A stretch of DNA of 64,000 nt from NCBI RefSeq assembly GCF_014174305.1, contig NZ_JABEQH010000006.1, positions 1-64,000 on the forward strand, in the 5' to 3' direction. Shown piece by piece: positions 19,745 through 29,681 of the stretch (positions are counted from its first letter, which is position 1; each line of letters begins with the position of its first letter). The notes beneath the pieces are model-generated. The model did no database searches. It was given only the letters and a program-made list of their open reading frames with translations, and was not told the DNA's origin. A program made the translations under genes and the position numbers. The stretch is from Gluconacetobacter johannae. GTDB taxonomy: Bacteria; Pseudomonadota; Alphaproteobacteria; Acetobacterales; Acetobacteraceae.

Positions 19745-20781
19745 GGATGCGCGCGGCGATAGCTGTCGAGGTCGAACAGGCCCTCCACAGGCTCCGCCTT
19801 ACGCAAGGTGCCGCTGGCGACCTCGAACGCCTGCAGGCGACGCACCGACTCCACGATCGTCGACGGGTCGGACACGAAATGGCTGCCGGAGGATTTCAGC
19901 GCCTGCAGGATCACCGCCCGGTCCAGCATCCCGCCACCCAGCGCGTCCTGCACGAAAGAAGCCGCATCCTCGGGATGGGACGCCAGCAGGTTGGTCGCCC
20001 GGATGAACAGGCCGATCAGCGTTTCCTTCCAGGCCACGCGGTCGGGATCATCGCCATGATAGATCGCCAGGACCGATCCCGGCTGATCCGGCATTATGTC
20101 GTGGCCGTTGGCCAGCACACGGGATTCGGGCAGGCGGTTCCGCACCACCGACAAGGCAGGTTCGCGCAGCACGGCGGCATCGACGGCGCCGGCCAGGAAG
20201 GCCTGCTGCGCCGCGTCGATGTCAATCCCGACGATATCCGCCACCTGGGCCGGCTCCAGACCGTTGCGCTGCTTCAGCCAGTAGCGCAACAGGGTGTCGG
20301 GAACCGAGCCGACCGGCTGCGCGGCAATCTTGGGCTTCCGCCCCGTGGCCTGCGAGAAAGCATCGAAACGCTGCTTCAACGCATCGCCCGCCGGGCCGGC
20401 CGCCTCCCCGTTCCCCAGCCCGGTGGCAAGCTGCCCACGGGCCACGACCTCCAGTTCCTCGATCGCGCCGGCAGCCACGACCTTCACATCCGCGCCATGG
20501 GCACGGGCCAGCAGCAGCGGCAGCACGCCGGCGACATAGGCATCGATCTTGCCCGACGCCAGGGCCTGGATCGCCTGCGGGCCGGACTGGAAGCGCACCA
20601 GACGCAGGTCGAGGCCGGCATCGCGCGCCCATCCCTCGCCATTCAGGACAAACAGCGCCGACGATCCCAGCACGGGAATATAGCCGACCCTGATGACCGT
20701 CGCCGCCGATGCGGGGCCGATAGCCGCCAGCAGCCCGACCAGCAGATACAGCCCAAAGCGGAGAAACCTGGATTTCATCAT
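19741..20781 (-). CDS. ABC transporter substrate-binding protein, NitT/TauT (SsuA-like) type
   Basis: This 346-residue periplasmic protein has a signal peptide (FGLYLLVGLLAAIGPASA, cleavage near ASA-A). The first strand (VIRVGYIPVLGSSALFVLNG) and QSGPQAIQALASGKIDAYV are characteristic of the SsuA/TauA/NrtA superfamily of periplasmic binding proteins. It is the first gene of the importer operon. The operon begins about 110 bp beyond the ribosomal rplQ terminator, so it is transcribed separately. Confidence 0.88.
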   Translation of the reverse strand: MMKSRFLRFGLYLLVGLLAAIGPASAATVIRVGYIPVLGSSALFVLNGEGWARDAGLDLRLVRFQSGPQAIQALASGKIDAYVAGVLPLLLARAHGADVKVVAAGAIEELEVVARGQLATGLGNGEAAGPAGDALKQRFDAFSQATGRKPKIAAQPVGSVPDTLLRYWLKQRNGLEPAQVADIVGIDIDAAQQAFLAGAVDAAVLREPALSVVRNRLPESRVLANGHDIMPDQPGSVLAIYHGDDPDRVAWKETLIGLFIRATNLLASHPEDAASFVQDALGGGMLDRAVILQALKSSGSHFVSDPSTIVESVRRLQAFEVASGTLRKAEPVEGLFDLDSYRRAHP

Positions 20782-20820
20782 CCGAGCACCACAATCGTTT
20801 ATTTGCGATTTTGAGTAGTG

Positions 20821-20843
20821 ATATTATGCGCCGCAAAAGTCAA
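20821..20843 (-). promoter_or_regulatory. Possible promoter of the ABC importer operon
   Basis: On the transcribed strand TTGACT (20843-20838) is followed by TAATAT (20826-20821) in the only AT-rich part of the gap. The spacer is only 11 bp, too short for a normal sigma-70 pair. One of the two elements is probably real, but the pairing is not settled. Confidence 0.3.
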
Positions 20844-20893
20844 CCGACCCCGGTGGATGGCACAATTGTCGCTCCCCCCCCCGGCGCGAAGAC

Positions 20894-20948
20894 AATAAAA
20901 AACCCGGCGCCAGGGCCGGGTTCTTCATCATTCCCTGCGGGCAGGGAA
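20894..20948 (-). terminator. Intrinsic terminator of the rplQ transcript
   Basis: Reading the - strand, an 8-bp hairpin (AACCCGGC/GCCGGGTT, 20901-20922) is followed by a T-run (20900-20897 and beyond). A second perfect hairpin (TTCCCTGC/GCAGGGAA, 20931-20948) lies just after the rplQ stop and may protect the mRNA end. Confidence 0.85.
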
Positions 20949-20951
20949 ATG

Positions 20952-21377
20952 TCAGGCCGCGAGGCTGTCTTCGCTCTCGACGTTCTGCTTCGGGCCGCTG
21001 TCCTGGCCCTTGGCCGCGACATCGCGATCGACCAGTTCGATCACCGCCATGTCGGCCGCATCGCCATGGCGGATGCCCGCCTTGAGGACGCGGATATAGC
21101 CGCCGGTGCGGGTCTTGTACCGCTCCGCAACGGTCGAGAACAGCTTGGAGACGATCACATCGTCACGGAGCTGCGCGTAAGCCTGACGGCGGGCATGCAG
21201 GTCGCCCCGCTTGCCGAGCGAGATCAGCTTCTCCACCACCGGGCGAAGTTCCTTCGCCTTGGGCAGGGTCGTCGTGATCTGCTCGTGCTTAATCAGGGCC
21301 ACCGCCATGTTGCGAAACATGGCGAGGCGATGGGACGAGGTAACGCCGAGCTTCCGGCCGGCAACACCGTGACGCAT
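20952..21377 (-). CDS. rplQ: 50S ribosomal protein L17
   Basis: This 141-residue large-subunit protein begins [17 protein letters not shown], with [25 protein letters not shown] typical of L17. The ATG at 21377 is the family start; longer upstream reading is out of register with it. The C-terminal tail of about 20 residues is acidic and variable. It is the last gene of the adk-rpsM-rpsK-rpoA-rplQ group, 25 bp after rpoA, and is followed by a terminator. Confidence 0.97.
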   Translation of the reverse strand: MRHGVAGRKLGVTSSHRLAMFRNMAVALIKHEQITTTLPKAKELRPVVEKLISLGKRGDLHARRQAYAQLRDDVIVSKLFSTVAERYKTRTGGYIRVLKAGIRHGDAADMAVIELVDRDVAAKGQDSGPKQNVESEDSLAA

Positions 21378-21402
21378 GATGAGGTCTTCCTGTCTTTCCG
21401 GT

Positions 21403-22422
21403 TCAGAACGGCTCGTCGAGCCTCTTGGCCAGGTCTTCGATATTTTCCGGCGGCCAGGCCGGCACATTCATACCAAGGGACAGCCCCATCGAGGTGAGGA
21501 CTTCCTTGATCTCGTTCAGCGACTTCCGGCCGAAGTTCGGAGTGCGGAGCATCTCCTGCTCCGTCTTCTGCACCAGGTCGCCGATATAGACGATATTGTC
21601 GTTCTTCAGGCAGTTCGCGCTGCGGACCGACAGTTCAAGTTCGTCGACCTTACGCAGCAGGTTCCGGTTGAACGGCAGATCGTCCTGCGGCTCTTCGGTG
21701 CGGACCGGACGCGGCTCGTCGAAATTGATGAACAGCTGCAGCTGGTCCTGCAGGATCCGCGCCGCCAGGGCAACCGAATCCTCGGGCGTCACCGCACCGT
21801 TGGTCTCGACCGTCAGCAGCAGCCGGTCATAGTCGGTCACCTGCCCGACGCGGGTCGGTTCGACCTTGTAGGACACGCGACGCACCGGAGAGTAGATGGC
21901 GTCGATGGGAATCAGGCCGATCGGCGCGTCCTCGGGGCGGTTCGCCGCCGCCGGGACATAGCCCTTGCCCAGATTCACCGTGAATTCCATCCCGAACTTC
22001 ACGCCCTCGTCCAGGGTGCAGATCACGAGGTCGGGGTTCATCACCTCGATATCGTGACCGGTCTGGATCTGCCCGGCGCGCACTTCGCCCGGCCCGGTGG
22101 CCGTCAGGACCATGCGCTTCGGCCCCTCGCCATGCATACGCAGGGCAAGCTGCTTGATGTTCAGCACGATATCCGTGACGTCCTCGCGCACACCCGCGAC
22201 GGACGAGAATTCATGCAGAACGCCGTCGATCTGGATGGCCGTCACCGCCGCGCCCTGCAGCGACGACAGCAGGACCCGCCGGATCGCGTTGCCGAGCGTC
22301 ATGCCGAAACCGCGCTCCAGCGGCTCCGCCACCACGGTGGCCGTGCGCGACGGCTCTCCGCCCGGCTCGACTTCCAGCTTCTCCGGCTTGATCAGGGATT
22401 GCCAGTTTTTCTGGAGGACCAA
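21403..22422 (-). CDS. rpoA: RNA polymerase alpha subunit
   Basis: This 339-residue protein has the assembly domain (about 1-235, with [20 protein letters not shown]) and the C-terminal DNA/activator-binding domain (about 255-330, with [14 protein letters not shown] and [16 protein letters not shown]). The length is standard. It sits between rpsK and rplQ. As usual in alphaproteobacteria, rpsD is not in this operon, so S4-mediated control of the E. coli type is not expected. Confidence 0.98.
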   Translation of the reverse strand: MVLQKNWQSLIKPEKLEVEPGGEPSRTATVVAEPLERGFGMTLGNAIRRVLLSSLQGAAVTAIQIDGVLHEFSSVAGVREDVTDIVLNIKQLALRMHGEGPKRMVLTATGPGEVRAGQIQTGHDIEVMNPDLVICTLDEGVKFGMEFTVNLGKGYVPAAANRPEDAPIGLIPIDAIYSPVRRVSYKVEPTRVGQVTDYDRLLLTVETNGAVTPEDSVALAARILQDQLQLFINFDEPRPVRTEEPQDDLPFNRNLLRKVDELELSVRSANCLKNDNIVYIGDLVQKTEQEMLRTPNFGRKSLNEIKEVLTSMGLSLGMNVPAWPPENIEDLAKRLDEPF

Positions 22423-22542
22423 GGTGATGGCCTTTCAAAACTGATCTGCACAAAGGCAGATGGCGCCCGGAAAATCAGGCGCCGGATGACAATCAACCCC
22501 GCCCGCGAACTCGCGGGCGGAAAACGAAATCAGACCCGGAGA

Positions 22543-22935
22543 TCAGACGCGGCGACGCTTGCGCGGGCGGCAGCCGTTGTGCGGCACCGGCGTCATGTCG
22601 CGAATCGACGTGATCGAGAAGCCGACGGCCTGCAGGGCGCGCAGCGCGCTCTCGCGCCCCGACCCCGGACCCGACACTTCGATCTCCAGCGTCTCCATCC
22701 CGTGCTCGCGCGCCTTGCGGCCCGCGTCCTCGGCGGCGACCTGGGCCGCATACGGGGTCGACTTGCGCGATCCCTTGAAGCCCTGCGCGCCAGCGGAAGA
22801 CCACGCGATCGCATTGCCCTGCGCGTCCGAGATCGTGATCATCGTGTTGTTGAAGGTGGACAGCACATGCGCCACCCCCGAGATAATGTTCTTCCGCTCT
22901 TTCTTGCGAATACGCGGAGCAGCAGCCTTCGCCAT
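22543..22935 (-). CDS. rpsK: 30S ribosomal protein S11
   Basis: This 130-residue protein of the small-subunit platform contains [19 protein letters not shown] and [20 protein letters not shown], ending CRPRKRRRV, all typical of S11. It is followed by rpoA after 120 bp. Confidence 0.97.
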   Translation of the reverse strand: MAKAAAPRIRKKERKNIISGVAHVLSTFNNTMITISDAQGNAIAWSSAGAQGFKGSRKSTPYAAQVAAEDAGRKAREHGMETLEIEVSGPGSGRESALRALQAVGFSITSIRDMTPVPHNGCRPRKRRRV

Positions 22936-23025
22936 AGTCTTCCTGGTCCTGTCTGTTCAAAGACGCGGCCCACACCCGGCGCCGGAAGGGCGCCCGATAC
23001 GGGCCGCGAATGCGGCGAAAGCCGC

Positions 23026-23403
23026 TTAGCGGGTAGCCTTCTTCTTGCCGGCGATCGCAACCGCCTTGCCCTTGCGGGTGCGGGCATTGGTGTGCGTGCG
23101 CTGGCCACGAACCGGCAGGCCACGACGATGGCGCAGGCCGCGGTAGCAGCCCAGGTCCATCAGACGCTTGATGTTCATCGCGACTTCGCGACGCAGGTCG
23201 CCTTCGACCCGGTATTCGCTGTCGATCAGCTCGCGGATCTTCAGGATCTCGTCATCGGACATCTCGTTGACCCGACGCTCGGCCGGGATGTCGAGGCGGC
23301 GGCAGATTTCCTCCGCCTTCGTCTCGCCGATGCCATAGATATAACGCAGGCCAATCGTCACCCGCTTGTTGGTAGGGATGTTCACGCCGGCAATACGCGC
23401 CAC
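23026..23403 (-). CDS. rpsM: 30S ribosomal protein S13
   Basis: This 125-residue small-subunit head protein begins [19 protein letters not shown] and has the [18 protein letters not shown] block and the basic tail GKKKATR. It follows adk after a structured 230-bp spacer. No rpmJ is present in that spacer. Confidence 0.97.
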   Translation of the reverse strand: MARIAGVNIPTNKRVTIGLRYIYGIGETKAEEICRRLDIPAERRVNEMSDDEILKIRELIDSEYRVEGDLRREVAMNIKRLMDLGCYRGLRHRRGLPVRGQRTHTNARTRKGKAVAIAGKKKATR

Positions 23404-23633
23404 GCCACTTACTCCTCGTCCACCCGCCGCCTGCGGGCCCTAAAGATCGTCGCCGGGGCCTTTCCACGCCACCGGCCGTTTGCCGGAGCGTCGTGAACGT
23501 GCCGGCACCGCCGGTCAACCCCATCATCAATCGGATTCGTTTTCTCGGGCACCCCCACACCACCTGTCGTGGGTGCCGATACCTTGAGGGCGCGCAATAT
23601 ACCCGCGCGCCCTTCAGAGTCAATGAATAACGA
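23404..23633 (-). other. Structured adk-rpsM spacer
   Basis: This 230-bp non-coding stretch is long for a co-transcribed ribosomal operon. It holds a perfect 9-bp hairpin with a 9-nt loop (23587-23595 with 23605-23613) about 20 nt after the adk stop, and a second hairpin (GGCACCC 23548-23554 with GGGTGCC 23571-23577). Neither is followed by a T-run. They may be attenuation, processing or protein-binding sites. Confidence 0.5.
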
Positions 23634-24293
23634 TCACTTCTTCGTGATGCCATCCATGATCTCGAACACCTTGGCCGTGACCGTGTCGATGTCGGCCATG
23701 CCGTCGATACGATACAGGCGCCCCTCGGCCTCGTAATAGGGCAGGATCGGCGCCGTCTGCCGCCGATAGGCCGTCAGACGGGCCGCCACGGTGTCGCGCC
23801 GGTCGTCTTCCCGCCGGACGAAATGATGTCCGCCACAGACGTCGCAGGTATTTTCGACCTTCGGCTTCTTGAACAGGTCATTGTAGCCCGCCCCGCAATC
23901 CGCGCAGGTGTACCGGCCGGCAACCCGGTCGGCCAGGGCCTCCTCATCGACCTCGAGAAACAGCACGACGTCGATTCGCGCGCCCCGCGCGCGCAGCATC
24001 GAGTCGAGCGCCTCCGCCTGGGCTTCGGTCCTGGGGAATCCGTCCAGGATGAATCCGTTGGCGCAATCGGGCCGTTCGATGCGGGACTCGAGCATGGCAA
24101 TAATCACGTCGTCGGGGACCAGCTGCCCCGCATCCATGATCGCCCTCGCCTGCGCCCCGATCGCGGTTCCGGCCGCGACCTCCGCCCGGAGCATGTCCCC
24201 GGTCGAGATCTGGGCGATGCCGTAGCGGGTCTCCAGCCGCTTCGACTGGGTCCCCTTTCCCGCGCCGGGCGGGCCGAGGAAAATCACATTCAT
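23634..24293 (-). CDS. adk: Adenylate kinase
   Basis: This 219-residue enzyme interconverts ATP + AMP and 2 ADP in the cytoplasm. The P-loop is GPPGAGKGT (residues 7-15), the AMP-binding segment includes QISTGDMLRAEV, and GFPRT is at about 85-89. The LID is the long form with a four-cysteine zinc site (CADC and CDVC around a GYNDLFKKPKVENT linker). The start overlaps the secY stop by 4 bp, the classic secY-adk pairing. Confidence 0.97.
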   Translation of the reverse strand: MNVIFLGPPGAGKGTQSKRLETRYGIAQISTGDMLRAEVAAGTAIGAQARAIMDAGQLVPDDVIIAMLESRIERPDCANGFILDGFPRTEAQAEALDSMLRARGARIDVVLFLEVDEEALADRVAGRYTCADCGAGYNDLFKKPKVENTCDVCGGHHFVRREDDRRDTVAARLTAYRRQTAPILPYYEAEGRLYRIDGMADIDTVTAKVFEIMDGITKK

Positions 24294-25636
24294 CGCGTCT
24301 TGCCCTTCCCCCGCGCCTTACGCATCAGGCCCTGGTACTGATGGGCCACCAGATGCGACTGGATCTGCGTCACCGTATCAATGGTCACCGACACGATGAT
24401 GATAAGGCTGGTCCCGCCGAAATAGAACGGCACGTTATAATGACTGATGAGGACCTGCGGCAGCAGGCAGACCGCCACCAGGTAGGCCGCGCCGATGCTG
24501 GTCAGCCGGGTCAGGATCCGGTCGAAATAGGCCGCTGTATTGGCGCCGGGGCGAATGCCGGGAATGAACCCGTTCTGCTTACGCAGATTATCCGCCGTTT
24601 CCTGCGGATTGAATGTCACCGCCGCATAGAAATAGGAAAAGAAGACGATCATCGCCGCATAGAACAGCATGTACAACGGCTGCCCCTGGCCCAGTTCCTG
24701 CCCCAGGAACGACAGCCAGCCCGGCATCGAACTGCCGTTCATGAAGCCCGAGATCGTCACCGGGATCAGCAGCACCGACGATGCGAAGATCGGCGGGATC
24801 ACGCCTGCGGTGTTCACCTTCAACGGCATATGGGTCGAGTCGCCACCGAACATCCGCTGGCCGACCTGGCGCTTGGGATATTGGATCACCACCCGGCGCT
24901 GCGCCTGCTCCATGAACACGATGAACGCGATCGTCAGTGCCGCCAGGACCAGGAACACCAGCACGAAGAACGGCGACAGCGCGCCCGTGTACCCAAGCTG
25001 GAACAGGCTGGCCAGCGCATGCGGCAGGTTGGCGACGATACCCGCGAAGATAATCAGCGAAATGCCGTTACCCACCCCGCGCGAGGTGATCTGCTCGCCC
25101 AGCCACATCAGGAACATGGTCCCGCCCAGCAACGTCACCACGCACGACACGATGAAGAACAGGCCGGGCGAAATCACCGCGGCGCCCGCCTCGCTGTGCA
25201 TGTTCTCCAGCCCCACCGCGATGCCATAGGCCTGGAACAGCGCGATTACGACCGTCAGGTAGCGGGTGTATTCGTTCAGCTTGCGCCGGCCCGCCTCGCC
25301 TTCCTTCTTGAGGTTCTCCAGCGAGGGAATGGCCGCCGACATCAGCTGCACGATGATCGAGCCGCTGATATAGGGCATGATGTTCAGCGCAAAGACCGTC
25401 ATGCGTCCCAGCGCGCCGCCGGTGAACATGTCGAACATGCCGAGGATGCCGCCCTGGTGACGGGCCAGAAGCTGGCCCATGACCGTTGCGTCGACACCCG
25501 GAACCGGGATGTAGGTTCCCAGGCGATAGACGATCAACGCCCCCAGGGTGAACCAGATTCGCTTCTTCAGTTCGGTTGCGTTGGCAAATGAGCTGAAGTT
25601 CAGATTGGCAGCCAGCTGCTCGGCCGCGGAGGCCAT
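24290..25636 (-). CDS. secY: Preprotein translocase subunit SecY
   Basis: This 448-residue core of the Sec channel in the inner membrane has ten predicted helices. It begins MASAAEQLAANLNFSSF and has the helix-1/plug region LGTYIPVPGVD. The helix-8 to helix-9 loop NPQETADNLRKQNGFIPGIRPG is the ribosome- and SecA-contacting region. It is at the end of the spc block and coupled to adk. Confidence 0.98.
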   Translation of the reverse strand: MASAAEQLAANLNFSSFANATELKKRIWFTLGALIVYRLGTYIPVPGVDATVMGQLLARHQGGILGMFDMFTGGALGRMTVFALNIMPYISGSIIVQLMSAAIPSLENLKKEGEAGRRKLNEYTRYLTVVIALFQAYGIAVGLENMHSEAGAAVISPGLFFIVSCVVTLLGGTMFLMWLGEQITSRGVGNGISLIIFAGIVANLPHALASLFQLGYTGALSPFFVLVFLVLAALTIAFIVFMEQAQRRVVIQYPKRQVGQRMFGGDSTHMPLKVNTAGVIPPIFASSVLLIPVTISGFMNGSSMPGWLSFLGQELGQGQPLYMLFYAAMIVFFSYFYAAVTFNPQETADNLRKQNGFIPGIRPGANTAAYFDRILTRLTSIGAAYLVAVCLLPQVLISHYNVPFYFGGTSLIIIVSVTIDTVTQIQSHLVAHQYQGLMRKARGKGKTR

Positions 25637-25657
25637 GCGCCCGTCCTTTCACAACAA

Positions 25658-25734
25658 CAGCGTCGCCGCACGAGACGGGACGCTGCCATGACAAACCAGA
25701 CAAGAGTGTAAGGGGTCGATCCCCTGCGGTGCAA
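25658..25734 (-). promoter_or_regulatory. Possible internal promoter and leader hairpin before secY
   Basis: On the transcribed strand TTGCAC (25734-25729) and TACACT (25710-25705) are 18 bp apart, a usable sigma-70 arrangement. The spacer contains the palindrome AGGGG-TCGAT-CCCCT (25711-25725). A 7-bp hairpin (CAGCGTC/GACGCTG, 25658-25685) lies in the leader ahead of the secY ribosome binding site. It may give secY-adk and later genes an extra promoter. Confidence 0.35.
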
Positions 25735-25791
25735 GAGACAACGCCCCGGGCGGGGTGGCGCGCCAGGCGGCGACATCCACCCCTGCGCGCG

Positions 25792-26280
25792 TCACGCGGA
25801 GGCAGGCGCCTCGGCGGCGGACGCCGTGGTCCGGACGGTCCCGCCCGCCTTTTCGACCGCGGCGATAGCCGTCGCGGAGGCGCCGGCGACCTCGATGGTC
25901 ACTGCGCGGGCCAGTTCGCCCTTCGCCAGCAGGCGAACGCCGGCGAACTTGCCGCTGCCGACCAGGCCGGCCTTACGCAGCACGTCCTCGGTCACCACCA
26001 CGCTGCCGTCGATCTTGCCGGCCTCGATCGCACGATCCAGCGCGCCCAGGTTCACCGGGGCGTAGACCTTGCGGAAGATGTTCTTGAAGCCGCGCTTCGG
26101 AAGACGGCGATACAGCGGCAGCTGACCACCCTCGAAGCCGTTCAGGGACACGCCTTCACGCGCCTTCTGACCCTTCACGCCCTTGCCCGACGTCTTGCCC
26201 TTGCCGGACCCGATGCCGCGACCCAGACGCTTCTTGCGATAGCGGGAGCCCGCGTTATCGCGCAGTTCGTTCAGGTTCAT
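25792..26280 (-). CDS. rplO: 50S ribosomal protein L15
   Basis: This 162-residue protein begins [20 protein letters not shown] and has the glycine-rich [20 protein letters not shown] typical of L15. The C-terminus carries an extra Ala/Glu-rich tail. It starts 1 bp after the rpmD stop. Confidence 0.96.
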   Translation of the reverse strand: MNLNELRDNAGSRYRKKRLGRGIGSGKGKTSGKGVKGQKAREGVSLNGFEGGQLPLYRRLPKRGFKNIFRKVYAPVNLGALDRAIEAGKIDGSVVVTEDVLRKAGLVGSGKFAGVRLLAKGELARAVTIEVAGASATAIAAVEKAGGTVRTTASAAEAPASA

Positions 26281-26281
26281 A

Positions 26282-26470
26282 TCAACCCTCCACCTTCACG
26301 AGGTGGGCCACCTTGGTGATCATGCCGCGAACCGAAGGGGTGTCCTCCAGTTCCCGGGTGCGGCCGATCTTGTTCAGGCCCAGCCCGACCAGCGTCGCCT
26401 GCTGGCCGGGCTTGCGCCCGTTGCCCGAGGCCACCTGGGTGACCTTGATCGTTGCCTTGTTCTCAGACAT
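26282..26470 (-). CDS. rpmD: 50S ribosomal protein L30
   Basis: This 62-residue protein, [20 protein letters not shown], then [20 protein letters not shown], is of normal length for L30. The ATG at 26470 lies inside the end of rpsE, an 8-bp overlap. Longer upstream readings in this frame are shadows of rpsE. Confidence 0.95.
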   Translation of the reverse strand: MSENKATIKVTQVASGNGRKPGQQATLVGLGLNKIGRTRELEDTPSVRGMITKVAHLVKVEG

Positions 26471-27038
26471 CGGCGACAGCCTCCGTCGCACCTGCGTCGC
26501 GGCGACCCAGGATGTCCGAAACCTTCTTGCCACGGCGGTTGGCCACCGAACGCGGGCTGGCGCAACGCTCCAGCGCGGCGAACGTCGCCTTGACCATGTT
26601 GTGCGGGTTCCGGGTCCCCAGGGACTTCGCGACAACGTCGTTGATGCCCAGGCTCTCGAACACGGCGCGCATCGGACCACCGGCGATGATGCCCGTGCCG
26701 GCGTCGGCCGAGCGCAGCACCACCTTGCCGGCGCCGAAATGACCCGCCACGTCGTGATGGAGGGTACGGCCCTCCTTCATCGGGACGCGGATCATCGCGC
26801 GCTTGGCGCGGTCGGTCGCCTTGCGGATCGCCTCGGGGACCTCACGGGCCTTGCCGGCGCCGAAGCCGACACGACCCTTCTGGTCCCCCACCACGACCAG
26901 CGCGGCAAAGGCGAAGCGACGGCCGCCCTTTACGACCTTCGCAACACGATTGATCGTGACCAGCTTGTCGACGAGATCGTCGCCATCGCGCTCACGATCG
27001 CGGCCGCCCCGGCCGCCTTCCCTCGGTTCACGTGCCAT
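26463..27038 (-). CDS. rpsE: 30S ribosomal protein S5
   Basis: This 191-residue protein has the double-stranded-RNA-binding N-terminal domain ([26 protein letters not shown]) and the [34 protein letters not shown] core. The Arg/Gly-rich first 20 residues ([18 protein letters not shown]) are an alphaproteobacterial-type extension. Confidence 0.97.
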   Translation of the reverse strand: MAREPREGGRGGRDRERDGDDLVDKLVTINRVAKVVKGGRRFAFAALVVVGDQKGRVGFGAGKAREVPEAIRKATDRAKRAMIRVPMKEGRTLHHDVAGHFGAGKVVLRSADAGTGIIAGGPMRAVFESLGINDVVAKSLGTRNPHNMVKATFAALERCASPRSVANRRGKKVSDILGRRDAGATEAVADV

Positions 27039-27053
27039 TGCGTGACCCCTTCC

Positions 27054-27416
27054 TCAGAAGGCGAGACCGCCCTCGCGGGCAGCCTCCGCCAGGGCCTTGA
27101 TACGCCCATGATACAGATACGAACCGCGGTCGAAGACGACCAGCGATACACCCGCCGCCACCGCACGTTCGGCGACCAGCTTGCCGACAGCGGCAGCCGC
27201 GTCCGAGTCCGCGCCGTTCTTCAGCTGCTCGCGCAGCGTCTTGTCGAGGCTCGAAGCGGCGGCAAGGGTACGCCCGGCGACATCGTCGATCACCTGGGCA
27301 TAGATGTTCTTGCCTGACCGGAACACCGACAGGCGCGGACGCCCGCCGCCCTTGCGGCGAAGCTGGAAACGCAGACGCTGGCGCCGACGCTCCCGCAGAT
27401 CCTGCTGCGTGCTCAT
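27054..27416 (-). CDS. rplR: 50S ribosomal protein L18
   Basis: This 120-residue 5S rRNA-binding protein has [24 protein letters not shown] and [23 protein letters not shown], typical of L18. Its ATG shares one base with the rplF stop (TAATG), which indicates coupled translation. Confidence 0.97.
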   Translation of the reverse strand: MSTQQDLRERRRQRLRFQLRRKGGGRPRLSVFRSGKNIYAQVIDDVAGRTLAAASSLDKTLREQLKNGADSDAAAAVGKLVAERAVAAGVSLVVFDRGSYLYHGRIKALAEAAREGGLAF

Positions 27417-27949
27417 TACTTCTTCTTGCCTTCCTTGCGACGGATGGTCTCCGTGTCGTAACGGACACCCTTGCCCTTGTAGGGCTCGGGCTTGCGGAAG
27501 CTGCGGATGTCCAGGGCAACCTGGCCGACCCGCTGCTTGTCCACGCCCTCGACCACGATGGCGGTCGGGCGCGGCGTCGTGATCTTGATGCCCTGCGGGA
27601 TCGCATAGACGATGTCATGCGAATAGCCGAGGTTCATGACCAGGTTGCTGCCCTGGACCGCCGCGCGGTAACCGGTGCCGGTCACCTCGAGGGTCTTCGA
27701 GAAGCCCACGGACACGCCCTGGACCATGCTGGCCACCAGCGCCCGCGTCGTGCCCCACATCATCCGCGCCTGGGCGGCGGTGCCGACCGGACGGACCGAA
27801 ACCTTGCTGTCGGCGATTTCGGCTTCGATGTGGCTGGACAGCGGCAGCTTCAGCTCGCCCAGCTTGCCCTTGGCCACGAAGACGCCATCGACGATGGAGA
27901 CCTGCACGCCCGACGGAATCTCGACGGGATATTTGCCTACACGTGACAT
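27416..27949 (-). CDS. rplF: 50S ribosomal protein L6
   Basis: This 177-residue protein begins [20 protein letters not shown]. The second domain has [14 protein letters not shown] and the conserved [13 protein letters not shown] near the end. The ATG at 27949 follows AGGAGGGA, which fixes the start; the upstream in-frame extension overlaps rpsH and is rejected. Confidence 0.97.
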   Translation of the reverse strand: MSRVGKYPVEIPSGVQVSIVDGVFVAKGKLGELKLPLSSHIEAEIADSKVSVRPVGTAAQARMMWGTTRALVASMVQGVSVGFSKTLEVTGTGYRAAVQGSNLVMNLGYSHDIVYAIPQGIKITTPRPTAIVVEGVDKQRVGQVALDIRSFRKPEPYKGKGVRYDTETIRRKEGKKK

Positions 27950-27959
27950 GTATCCCTCC

Positions 27960-28358
27960 TCAGAATACGCGGCAGAGGACCTCGCCGCCAACATTGGCAG
28001 CGCGGGCTTCCGCATCCGAGAGAACGCCGCGCGGCGTCGAGAGGATCGACACACCGAGGCCGGCATAGACCCGGGGCAGTTCCTTGATCTTCGAGTACAC
28101 CCGACGACCCGGCTTCGACACCCGGTGGATCTCCTTGATGACGGGCTCGCCATCGAGGTACTTCAGCTCGATCCGCAGCTGGGCCACGCCCTTGCGCAGG
28201 TCTTCCTGCGCGAAGCCGCGAATATATCCCTCGCGCCGCAGGGCTTCGAGCACATTGGCGCGCAGCTTTGACGCCGGCGCCACGCAGGCCGCATGACGCG
28301 CGCGCTGCGCGTTGCGGATCCGGGTGAGCATATCACCCAAAGGATCAGAAAGTGACAT
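27960..28358 (-). CDS. rpsH: 30S ribosomal protein S8
   Basis: This 132-residue protein, [20 protein letters not shown], has the C-terminal [28 protein letters not shown] signature split across two conserved strands. In E. coli S8 represses the spc operon; whether this applies here cannot be seen. Confidence 0.97.
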   Translation of the reverse strand: MSLSDPLGDMLTRIRNAQRARHAACVAPASKLRANVLEALRREGYIRGFAQEDLRKGVAQLRIELKYLDGEPVIKEIHRVSKPGRRVYSKIKELPRVYAGLGVSILSTPRGVLSDAEARAANVGGEVLCRVF

Positions 28359-28370
28359 CGTTCCCTGCCC

Positions 28371-28676
28371 TTACCAGCTCGACTTGACCATGCCCGGGAT
28401 CTGACCGCTGGAGGCCAGGTCGCGCAGAGCCACGCGGCAGAGTTCGAACTTCCTGTAGTTGGCGCGGGCGCGCCCGGTCAGCTTGCACCGCAGGCGCACG
28501 CGCACGCGCGAACCGTTGCGGGGAAGCTCTGCGAGTTTCAGGGATGCCTCGAACCGATCCTCGACCGGAAGCGTCCGGTCCATGATGATGTTCTTGAGCG
28601 CAATCCGCTTAGCCTTGTCCCGTCCTGCCATGCGCGCACGCTTGGCATTCCGGTTAACGGCGGAGATCTTGGCCAT
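28371..28676 (-). CDS. rpsN: 30S ribosomal protein S14 (zinc-independent form)
   Basis: This 101-residue protein, [20 protein letters not shown], ends in [23 protein letters not shown]. It lacks the CxxC pairs of the short zinc-binding form, so it is the long, zinc-independent type usual in proteobacteria. The ATG at 28676 gives the family start. Confidence 0.96.
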   Translation of the reverse strand: MAKISAVNRNAKRARMAGRDKAKRIALKNIIMDRTLPVEDRFEASLKLAELPRNGSRVRVRLRCKLTGRARANYRKFELCRVALRDLASSGQIPGMVKSSW

Positions 28677-28780
28677 GCCTTGTTCTACCCTCCGGAACCT
28701 GTCGGGCCATCCCGACGGTTTTCCAAACAACGTGTCTAATAGGTCTTCTGACCTGTTGGCGGAAGCCCCAAACGCCGCAA

Positions 28781-29350
28781 TTAAGCGGCGAAGGGCAGAT
28801 CAAACGCCTTCAGAAGAGCCTTCGCTTCCGCATCGGTCTTCGCGCTGGTCACGAAGATGATGTCCATCCCACGGATATCGTCGACCTTGTCGTACTCGAT
28901 TTCCGGGAAGATGATCTGTTCCTTCAGACCCATGGCGAAGTTGCCACGGCCGTCGAAACCCTTGTTCGCCGGCAGGCCGCGGAAATCGCGGACGCGCGGC
29001 AGCGCAATGGTCACAAGACGGTCCAGGAACTCGTACATCCGCGTACGGCGCAGGGTGACCTTACAGCCGATCGGCAGGCCTTCGCGAATCTTGAAGCCGG
29101 CGATGGCCTTCTTCGCGACGGTCTTCACCGGCTTCTGGCCGGCGATCAGCGTCATTTCGGCGACGGCGGTGTCCAGCTTCTTCTGGTCGCCCGCGGCCTC
29201 ACCCACGCCCATGTTGATGACGATCTTCTCGAGATGCGGAACCTGCATCACGTTCTTGTAGCCGAACTCCTCGCGCAGCTTCGCGCGCAACTCGTCCTGA
29301 TACAGCTTCTGCAGACGCGCCACCTGGCGGGTCTCTTGCACTTCAGACAT
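28781..29350 (-). CDS. rplE: 50S ribosomal protein L5
   Basis: This 189-residue 5S rRNA-binding protein has [20 protein letters not shown] and [20 protein letters not shown], both conserved. The start at 29350 (MSEVQ) adds about ten residues to the E. coli form, which is normal for alphaproteobacteria. Confidence 0.97.
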   Translation of the reverse strand: MSEVQETRQVARLQKLYQDELRAKLREEFGYKNVMQVPHLEKIVINMGVGEAAGDQKKLDTAVAEMTLIAGQKPVKTVAKKAIAGFKIREGLPIGCKVTLRRTRMYEFLDRLVTIALPRVRDFRGLPANKGFDGRGNFAMGLKEQIIFPEIEYDKVDDIRGMDIIFVTSAKTDAEAKALLKAFDLPFAA

Positions 29351-29360
29351 CCCCGCCTCC

Positions 29361-29681
29361 TCAGCCTTCGATGACTTCGCCGGTCGCCTTGGCGACACGG
29401 ACCTTGCGGCCGTCTTCCAGAACCCGGAAGCCGACGCGCGTCGGCTTGCCGCTCTTGGGATCGACCAGCTTCAGGTTCGACAGGTGAACCGGCATCTCCT
29501 TCTCGATGATGCCGCCCTGCTCGCCCGCGCGGTTCGGGCGCGTGTGGCGCTTCGCCACCGCCACGCCACGAACAACCGCCTTGCCGTCATCGGGGCGGAC
29601 CGACAGGACCTCGCCCTGGGTCCCCTTCGAGGACCCGGTGATCACGACGACCTGGTCGCCTTTCTTGATACGCGCGGCCAT
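29361..29681 (-). CDS. rplX: 50S ribosomal protein L24
   Basis: This 106-residue assembly initiator has a KOW motif ([20 protein letters not shown]) and KRHTRPN. The ATG at 29681 overlaps the rplN stop by one base (TGATG). Confidence 0.96.
   Translation of the reverse strand: MAARIKKGDQVVVITGSSKGTQGEVLSVRPDDGKAVVRGVAVAKRHTRPNRAGEQGGIIEKEMPVHLSNLKLVDPKSGKPTRVGFRVLEDGRKVRVAKATGEVIEG

Noticed and set aside
25637..25700. Possible small ORF (MAASRLVRR...) in the secY leader
   Set aside because: It runs into secY in another frame, has no ribosome binding site and no stop before the gene.
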